From Trachelipus rathkii (lineage: Eukaryota; Arthropoda; Malacostraca; Isopoda; Trachelipodidae): a DNA stretch of 15,513 nucleotides. The notes below the pieces were generated by a model that was given only the letters and a program-made list of their open reading frames with translations, did not search any database and had not been told where the DNA came from. The stretch spans positions 37,501 to 53,013 of the forward strand of contig JABUQX010095533.1 of assembly GCA_015478945.1 (NCBI GenBank). The letters run 5' to 3'. Shown one piece after another: positions 9,394 to 15,513 of this stretch (positions are counted from its first letter, which is position 1; each line of letters opens with the position of its first letter). The translations under genes and the position numbers were made by a program.

Positions 9394-9555
9394 TTAAACC
9401 TTCAATGCTGGTATGTATTGTACAATTCCATTAATTGGTTGATCGCTCAGTATGTTGATCGATACTGAGTACTGAAACATCTGATGCATTTGATGCAAAA
9501 TCATCATGAATTCTTCATTCGATAATCGTTTACAAGGTCTTCCTTTTTGTCTCAT
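9394..9555 (-). CDS. Hypothetical 53-residue ORF, possible exon or element fragment
   Basis: On the minus strand an ATG at 9553-9555 opens 53 codons ending in TAA at 9394-9396. The protein starts MRQKGRPCKRLSNEEF and contains a Met/Gln/His-rich middle (HQMHQMFQY). The basic KGRPCKR near the N-terminus resembles an AT-hook-like or nuclear localisation patch, by inspection only. Its amino-acid mix differs from the Ile/Lys/Asn/Tyr noise of nearby frames, and the DNA is less AT-rich than its flanks. In-frame TGA precedes the ATG by six codons. I recognise no family and no partner gene. It could be an exon, a transposon ORF fragment or a chance ORF. Confidence 0.3.
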   Translation of the reverse strand: MRQKGRPCKRLSNEEFMMILHQMHQMFQYSVSINILSDQPINGIVQYIPALKV

Positions 9556-10619
9556 TTCCAATTGTATCTCTCAGTGTTATTCCAATAATTTCAATTGCGT
9601 AACTGGAAAGAATAAATATATTCGGCAGTATGGCAATTCAAAAAAAAATCTAAAAGTATGTTAACTGTGGGTAGTTTATAGAGAATGTAATGTTTTGGAA
9701 ATGATACAATTAATTTGTAAATTTAAAAAAAAAAATATATAATGTTTGAAAAATGTTAAAAAATTCGGATAAAAAATTATAAGTGCTCTTCAGGACGGAT
9801 GTGAACTTAAAAATCTTCATCCGTAAAAAGTTAAAAGATATATAGTGAATATAGTTACTATGATATTATAACTGTGGTTAAAAGAGCTCATTATAGAATA
9901 TATCATAGTATATGAAAAAATTTAAATAGAAATTGAAATCTTTGAAAAAAATATTTCCAAAAAAAATATCTCATGCGATTTGAAAGCATATAATTTAATT
10001 AAAAGTTCAGTGATCAAACAAAATAATATATATTTCGCATTTTTTTATTATAATATATTTAATATATAATTAAACCATATAAAGTCAAAAAATTGAATAT
10101 TGAGTAAATATTATCTATATTAAATATAATATAATATATAACATTAGTTAAAATTACATAGTGTATAAATAGTAATCAAGATTACTCCTTAAAAATCTTG
10201 GTTAGGTATTCGATAAAAATTTCCAAAAAAATTATAAAATAATTAAAATTAGCAAATGGTAAGCGAAATATTCCTACAAAAATAAAATCAATTAAAGATT
10301 TATTCTTCTAATCAATCATATATTTTTGGTTAAAGTACTTCCTTCTTATTTTAGAGATAAGAAACTTTTCAGTGTGGTGACAATCTAGTGATTTATATAG
10401 GTATAAGCATGATATAATATAAATATTACTCTTTCCTTGCTACTATGCTAGATTTATCCATCTTACATTTTAGTTATAGATTGAATTAAATTTAAATGCT
10501 GATCATAATCCAGTGAGATTGCATCTAAGTTTTTTTTTGTAATAACTGTATACTTGATATTGAGTTGTCATTTATCCATTGTTAAAATTCTGTATCAAAA
10601 GCTTCTTTTGATGCCTTTT
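9556..10619. other. AT-rich non-coding region with short inverted repeats
   Basis: No gene recognised. Three small inverted repeats are visible: ACGGATG/CATCCGT (9795-9801 with 9818-9824), ACTATGATAT/ATATCATAGT (9857-9866 with 9900-9909) and AATCAAGATT/AATCTTGGTT with one mismatch (10174-10183 with 10194-10203). Confidence 0.6.
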
Positions 10620-10708
10620 CTCGCAATCATAACCATTTCTAGTATAGATGGAAGTAGTAACGTTATCAACGTCCGTCCATCTATACCAGAAATGATCATA
10701 ATTATAAG
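10620..10708 (-). repeat. Long imperfect inverted repeat, hairpin-forming (33-nt arms, 23-nt loop)
   Basis: Arms 10620-10652 and 10676-10708 pair across a 23-nt loop. On the plus strand 26 of 33 positions are Watson-Crick, six are A.C mismatches and one is G.T. On minus-strand RNA the six A.C pairs become G.U wobbles and the G.T becomes a C.A mismatch, so 32 of 33 positions would pair. The inner core CTATACC near the loop is perfect over 11 bp. Size and shape are like a pre-miRNA, but a decayed palindromic element is equally possible. Expression is not shown. Confidence 0.6.
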
Positions 10709-11164
10709 GACAAAAAAATATAAAAATCTTAAAACTATTGGTAGATAATACAGGTCTATATTTGCCTGAAATATATATATTAATATACTATAAAAATAAA
10801 AATTAAAAATATGAGTGAGATTAATATAAATTATTAAGTATTTATATATATATATATATATATATATAGTATATGTGAATTACATCTGAGTGTTTAATCT
10901 AAAGTACCCGTATATTAACGAAACATTATAAAATAAATATATGTTAACTTAGTTATAAAAAGAATAATCATAAATTATTTTATTGTAAAATAAATTATAT
11001 ACCACATATAATAATCTATAATATTGTTATACATACAAAATTAAAAAATAATTTGTCATCTTTCTTTTAAAGTTTCTTTTCTTTCTCACCTATATATTTA
11101 TAGCTATATGAAGAAAGTTATATTAATGAACTAGTTTTACATAATATCTTATCACTAAATGTGA
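10709..11164. other. AT-rich spacer with short (TA)n run
   Basis: Non-coding. A regular TA run lies at about 10841-10868. Nothing else recognised. Confidence 0.6.
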
Positions 11165-11167
11165 CTA

Positions 11168-11374
11168 CTTCTTATATTCTATGAATCTGACCTTCTTTGT
11201 AGTATATTCAGGCTGTTTTCTGTGATATATAGTATATATCTGGAGTAGATCTTTGTGATGAATATCTTCATTGAGGGAGGTAAAATCTTTATAATATATG
11301 GTGGTTTTTCTGGCAATATAATCTGGTGCTGTATGATCAATTCTAATTTCGTGATTCGAGATTTGACTGTGTCT
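11168..11374 (-). other. Open stretch of 69 codons without ATG, unassigned
   Basis: This minus-strand frame is free of stops and encodes a hydrophilic, charged sequence with text such as SLNEDIHHKDLLQIY, unlike noise from this base composition. It lies downstream, in transcript sense, of the gypsy-like pol remnant, so it could be a scrap of a 3' gene or of a second element. I recognise no domain. The plus-strand ORFs over the same DNA are hydrophobic and probably shadows of T-rich sequence. Confidence 0.2.
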
Positions 11375-12465
11375 CTAGTGATGCATGACAGGTTAGATTA
11401 TATCTATCATGTATATATATATTACTGGTGTTCAGGTATATCTATATGCATAAAATCTTTTATTCTATATTTATTACCTATTAGTTTACGATGTATAAGG
11501 TACATTATCAACCCAGGTTGTGATACTGGTAATTGCTTATATCGCTTGCTTCTACATCATTACTAGAACATTATCTTCTGTTACTTATATTACCGAATAA
11601 TTTAAGTTCATCTGATACTATATTAGCGTGTTTCATTATTCACTTTCTTGTGCTGATTCATGCCTATAGTTCCATATGTATTCATCACAGGCTTCAGTGC
11701 TTTATCGTTGCACGTAATATTGTATTCCTCGTATATATATTAATTTACTATTATATGTATATTGAGGTATTCATTACAAGTAAATTACTTCTAGTTTCAC
11801 TTTCTATATATCTAATCATACAATATATATCTTCATGTTTATTTCATATACTTATTATATTATATATTATTTTGATTTTCATTTCTTAAAGTATATAACA
11901 TTAATTTTCTGTCTTAGTGTGAGTCTGAGTGAATCTATTTATATTCTGTATTTACGTTCCTGAATTTCTCATCTTTTTCCTAATCTTTAACACTAGGACA
12001 TGATCACAACTATGACGTTGACTCTTTATACACCCAACACGTTCCTGAATGTGTATAGTTAGAGGGATCTCTAAGATATATGTTAATTACTTGTTTTTCA
12101 AATCTATAATATCCCATCAGACTTCAATGCGAATATGCAGACCTCTCCATATTCGGTACAGTTTAAGGTGATTGGTGAGTGATGGATTGATTTCTGCTGT
12201 ATAAGTTTGATATATTATATAATTCAAAATTTCCAATTTATATCGGTACTATCTTTTGTCACGTTTTTGCTGTTCTGAGTTGAGTACTTTTTAACTTCAT
12301 TTTCCAATGTTACTCTTGCTTGTCTTCTTATATTCTCATTAATTTCATTTCAATACAATTTCTATCTTTTCATCCTCCTTTATAGGTTTAGTAGGATCAT
12401 TAAGATATTTTATTATAAAGCTTCATTTGGTATAGTCTGAACGGCAATACGCTCGTATGTACCAT
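11375..12465. other. Unassigned region beyond the gypsy-like integrase
   Basis: This is about 1.1 kb with the same texture as the pol remnant but no recognisable motif on either strand. It may contain the integrase C-terminus, further decayed gene text or a 3' LTR. A purine-rich stretch on the minus strand (about 12365-12388) could be a polypurine tract, but no LTR boundary is visible and the 5' LTR is outside the window. A perfect 8-bp hairpin, CGAATATG/CATATTCG, sits at 12130-12155. Confidence 0.45.
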
Positions 12466-13255
12466 AGTAAGTAATGAAATGTGGGACTGAGTTGTAATGC
12501 TAATCATGTGTTAGTAGGTGATTATATTTTATAGGCTGTCTTGTGAGCTACATAATTAAGTATTATGGTCTCTCTAATTTCGCGTGAGTTATACTGATTT
12601 ATTATAATCTACTATGATATACTGTATAACATTCTCAGAAAGTTCGCTATATATTTGCGTTGTTAGTTTCGACAAGGACCATTGCATTGGCGTGTAGCTA
12701 CTTATTTCTATCCTTTTAATACTTAAAACTTCCTGGCAATTACCCTCATGAGTTTTCTACAAATTCCAATGCATTATCAGAGATTACTGTATCTGGTACG
12801 GTGTGACATACTACTATTCTATCTATAAAAACATCTACTATTTTATCACTATCTCTCGATTTTAATGCTGCTAATTCTACATATCTTGTTAAGATTGATC
12901 TTTAAAGACGTAAGTATTATTTATTATTCCTTTATGATTATGAAATAACTGTTTATAATGGACCTTAACATAAGTTCCATATTAGCATCTTTGATTAATG
13001 TGATGTCTGCTATAAGGAATTTAGTCTTAATATGTTGCCTTATTAGGCCTTATATAACTCTTTGCGCTTCTTGACACGTATTGACAAAGTACTTCTTACA
13101 AAATATTTCTTGTCTACTATTTTCTATATTTGAAAAGTGATATCTTACTTTTAAGTATTTTCATAGTTAGTTCTTTCTATGTACCCACTATGACCTTGAA
13201 TTAGTATGTTGGTATACTGGGTCATATCTATATAATATAATATATACTAATGGCT
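12466..13255 (-). pseudogene. Ty3/gypsy-like integrase remnant (H2C2 finger and DD35E core)
   Basis: Integrase inserts the cDNA copy into the host genome. The H2C2 zinc-binding region shows IQGHSGYIERT (about 13170-13202) and TCQEAQR (13059-13079). The catalytic core shows MEL near 12972-12980, where the first Asp codon reads GAA (Glu), followed by an open 50-codon stretch (12748-12904). That stretch contains TRYVELAALKSRDSDKIVDV and then TVISDNALEFVEN. The second Asp is at 12776-12778 and the catalytic Glu at 12668-12670. These are exactly 108 nt apart, that is D-35-E. The segment after the Glu (VIQYIIVDYNK, then NYVAHKTAYKI) resembles the core's C-terminal part. The text GIK/SIKRIEISSYTP-like region precedes the Glu as in the family. 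Stops and shifts make it inactive. Confidence 0.8.
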
Positions 13256-13764
13256 ATATCAATTAAAGATTTGGGTAACCATATCTTATAATTTTCTTTA
13301 ATTTTATATAGATCATATTTTCTAAAATTATGTAAAACCTTTTTACTTTTTACCCTTAGTATTAGAGCTCTTCGTATTTCACACTCATTTCGGTAACTGC
13401 ACTTCTTATATTGTTCTCTTGAAATATGTTGTCGGTATATCTAATGTTATAAATATTTTCACACTATGGAATGAATGTTTTAAGACACAAGTCACTTACT
13501 CATATCTGTTTTCTTTTATTCTTTTAATATATGGAGTTCTTTATAGATTTTTCTTACTTTATATTTTTAAATAACTATTATTATTTCTTTAGGATGGTGC
13601 TCTATCATATTGAGTTTTTCTTGTCTCGTTTTTACAGTTCTAAATTTGTTACTGATACTATTTCACCCTGAATCAGTAGATATATCTAGTGATAAGAAGT
13701 CTTGTCAATAACTGAGTTCTTCTTAACCTTTTATATGTATTCATATAGTTGGTATTGAAATCTA

Positions 13765-14060
13765 GACTACTGTATAAAAGCCATTATACTATCAGCTAAT
13801 TTCTAGGACTCATATTTGGATAATCTTTCTTATAGTGAATATTTTAGCTAACTTGCTGCTATTAATGATACAGATTTCATCTATATATATATATATATTT
13901 TAATATCCATAATTATTTAAGTTATCTTAAACTGTCTATATATATAATTATGTAATATACCTCAATACGCAAAGATGATTATTACCCCAAACATTCCATC
14001 TCTACGTAGGGTGAGCATAATATTCTTTCCTGAGCTTTTTGTCAATAAGTGTCTGCTTTG
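13765..14060 (-). pseudogene. Ty3/gypsy-like RNase H remnant
   Basis: KKLRKEYYAHPT, a stop, then RWNVWGNNHLCVLRY (about 14035-13955) sits where gypsy RNase H has the SRxLxxxExNYxxxExExLAxVW segment and the following conserved leucine-arginine-tyrosine. Further on, KLAKIFTIRK (about 13830-13856) corresponds to the RLARW...LQ region, and ADS near 13775 to the final AD.LSR. The residue matches are weak individually; position and order between RT and integrase carry the call. Confidence 0.45.
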
Positions 14061-14639
14061 CAAAGTCTTATAAGGTAAATCTTCTCTCATATATACATTC
14101 TCATTATATTTAGTAAATTACTGCTACCAAAACCATGTTATGGGATGCGTGGTTTATATATGACAATAACAATAATTCTATGTTGTGAGATTATCTTGAG
14201 TAATATTGCCACATTAGATCTTGCTAGTCAATAAATCTTTATTCAGTTTATTCAATGATCTTTCTTGGTCTCTCCTCAATTATAGAGTTCTTGCTTTTTT
14301 ACTTAAGTAAGTTTGTGTATAGAGGTATTCAAAGCCATAGTGTACTAAAAAAATAGTATCTATAATAGGTTTATAGAAAGCTGATTCTAGAAAAATCCAT
14401 AAGTAAAACCTAAATAACTAGAACGTAGCTCTGGGACGCTAGGTATAGGTATGTCTCTTATATTCTGGATAAATTTTTTTAGCTTCTCAGGTGATTCTTA
14501 CAGAATCCCACTTGACCTGATAATCATATATACTCACTAAAAAATACAATCCTTCTAGAAATATTGGGTGCAATTTCTACTCATAAATTAACTTTGAAGT
14601 TGCTTATATCCTCATTTAGCTATCTGAAAAAACTCTATT

Positions 14640-15260
14640 GATTAAGAGCTATTAATTGTAATGAGAAGGACATCTTGGAGTAGTATATTATTATATATAT
14701 CATCAATGTATATAATGATAGAATAATCTTCATGCCTAATGTCTAATCTCACTTAAATTTAACCAAAACTCTATCACCTCTACTGTAAAACGGCTGATAG
14801 TGATGATTGTTTCAAAACCACTATATGATTTGAGTCAGGACGCCGCGTGAGTTTAGATAGCTATCCTCTTCTGTAGTTCTAATACTCATTAAGATAAGGA
14901 TAATCTACTCTTCATTCGCTTAATGCTAATTCTGATAAATGAAAAGCCATCGAGAACGTCACACAGCTGAATATATATATGAATAACTAAGTCTCGGTCC
15001 ATAGTTGAGAGTTCATCTCCGTATTGATCCTTGGATAATAAAGGTAAAAGCGGAAGCTGTTTACTACCTACTAGTATAAACCATTTATATATTATATTAC
15101 TTATCACTATTATCGACACAAATCCTGGAGGGCGACTTCTTCAGACTATCTTCTGGAGTATCTAACGTAGTAAAAATGGGAACTAAACTGGTTGGCTGGA
15201 GAGACACATACTGATGGGTTTCAATCTAGGTTCTTCCTACAAACTGGTCCTACTTCGTCC
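14640..15260 (-). pseudogene. Ty3/gypsy-like reverse transcriptase remnant
   Basis: Reading down the minus strand: LKKSPSRICVDN (RICVDN at 15109-15126) sits where gypsy RTs have the conserved KKxDGxxRxCVDY region. LLSKDQYGDELSTMD (STMD about 14997-15011) matches the segment leading to the first catalytic aspartate. IQLCD (14958-14972), GFSF and KRM (14913-14921) with RLSLS follow in the right order. The active-site motif YIDD is at 14699-14710, followed by a QDVLL segment. Between KRM and YIDD lie about 200 nt where the family normally has roughly 85-95, suggesting an insertion or a misplaced anchor. Stops and shifts are frequent, including two stops directly after RLSLS. It is non-functional. 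Confidence 0.65.
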
Positions 15261-15513
15261 ATAGTTTAATATCCTTTCACAAAACGATTCATATATATAA
15301 TAACTGTTAAGTGTGATTGATGAATCAGGACCTTATTGTATAAGGCATATTCTCTATCTATGTTCTTAAGTTTATAATAATTAGATAGTTGGGGAAACGC
15401 CCTATGGGTTAATCAATTACTGCTATAAGTCCCACAACGTTCTCTTGATATTTACATGAGAATAATATCAAATTTAAAATGTTTTCAAGTTCCCTCAGGT
15501 CGTCTGCTAAAAC

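Larger units (their letters stand above)
12466..15513 (-). mobile_element. pol: Decayed Ty3/gypsy-like retrotransposon, pol region, open at right edge
   Basis: Minus-strand motifs occur in the canonical Ty3/gypsy order RT, RNase H, integrase over about 2.8 kb (15260 to 12470). Copia elements would have integrase before RT, so the order argues for gypsy. The reading frame is broken many times, so no long ORF survives. The integrase is the best-preserved part. Gag and protease would lie beyond the right edge; 15260-15513 shows no motif I can name. No env, LTR or primer-binding site is seen. The spacing from the RT active site to the integrase core is larger than I expect for the family, consistent with internal insertions. 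Confidence 0.75.

Noticed and set aside
10554..10748. Plus-strand 64-codon ORF
   Set aside because: It spans the 10620-10708 inverted repeat and reads like chance translation of it.
11255..11889. Two overlapping plus-strand ORFs of 103 and 118 codons resembling membrane proteins
   Set aside because: They are Ile/Leu/Tyr/Ser-rich as expected from T-rich DNA, overlap in different frames, and show no motif; the opposite strand carries the retroelement sense.
14600..14830. Ty1/copia reverse transcriptase, from text like KSYSG/LKQSS before YIDD
   Set aside because: The integrase lies downstream of RT and is gypsy-like, and RICVDN, GDELSTMD and KRM fit gypsy RT in order. The copia-like match is probably chance.
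1..15513. CRISPR array, phage defence or bacterial operon
   Set aside because: No regularly spaced repeats with unique spacers, no compact gene clusters, and element types are eukaryotic.

Overview
This window looks like an intergenic, transposon-rich stretch of an AT-rich eukaryotic genome, most likely an invertebrate animal and perhaps an arthropod. The reasons are very long (TA)n microsatellites, a BED-finger hAT transposase of the ZBED5/FAM200/SCAND3 (Buster) type, and a Ty3/gypsy-type pol remnant. There are no bacterial operons, ribosome binding sites, tRNA or rRNA genes, and I see no intact host gene. The organism call is inference from element types and composition only.

Layout. (1) 1-1858, minus strand: a broken but nearly full-length hAT transposase pseudogene. 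It runs from a recognisable ATG and BED finger at 1858 to a decayed C-terminal dimerisation region that leaves the left edge. (2) 1975-7400: TA-microsatellite blocks alternating with short complex patches. These patches include a possible 1.3 kb non-autonomous hAT-like element (2112-3436) with a cluster of three TGAGTCA motifs inside, a GC-rich island with three consecutive small hairpins (about 3785-3895), a C-rich tract (4515-4542), and a second GC-rich patch with a strong hairpin (about 5405-5575). (3) 7400-11200: AT-rich non-coding DNA with a degenerate tandem array (about 8335-8725), a 53-codon ORF of non-random composition (9394-9555, minus) and a long inverted repeat (10620-10708). On minus-strand RNA that repeat would fold into a stem in which six of the seven mismatches become G.U wobbles. 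(4) 11200-15513: a compositionally different block. From about 15.26 down to 12.47 kb it holds, on the minus strand, a heavily decayed Ty3/gypsy pol in canonical order: reverse transcriptase, RNase H, then integrase with an H2C2 finger and a DD35E core. It is too short in frame to stand out as one ORF. Below 12.4 kb I recognise nothing definite.

Functionally, the visible genes are dead mobile elements and do not form a pathway. The most useful observations are the hidden gypsy pol, the hairpin at 10.6 kb, the hairpin-rich GC islands and the TIR pair. I found no convincing evidence of a new defence or metabolic system.
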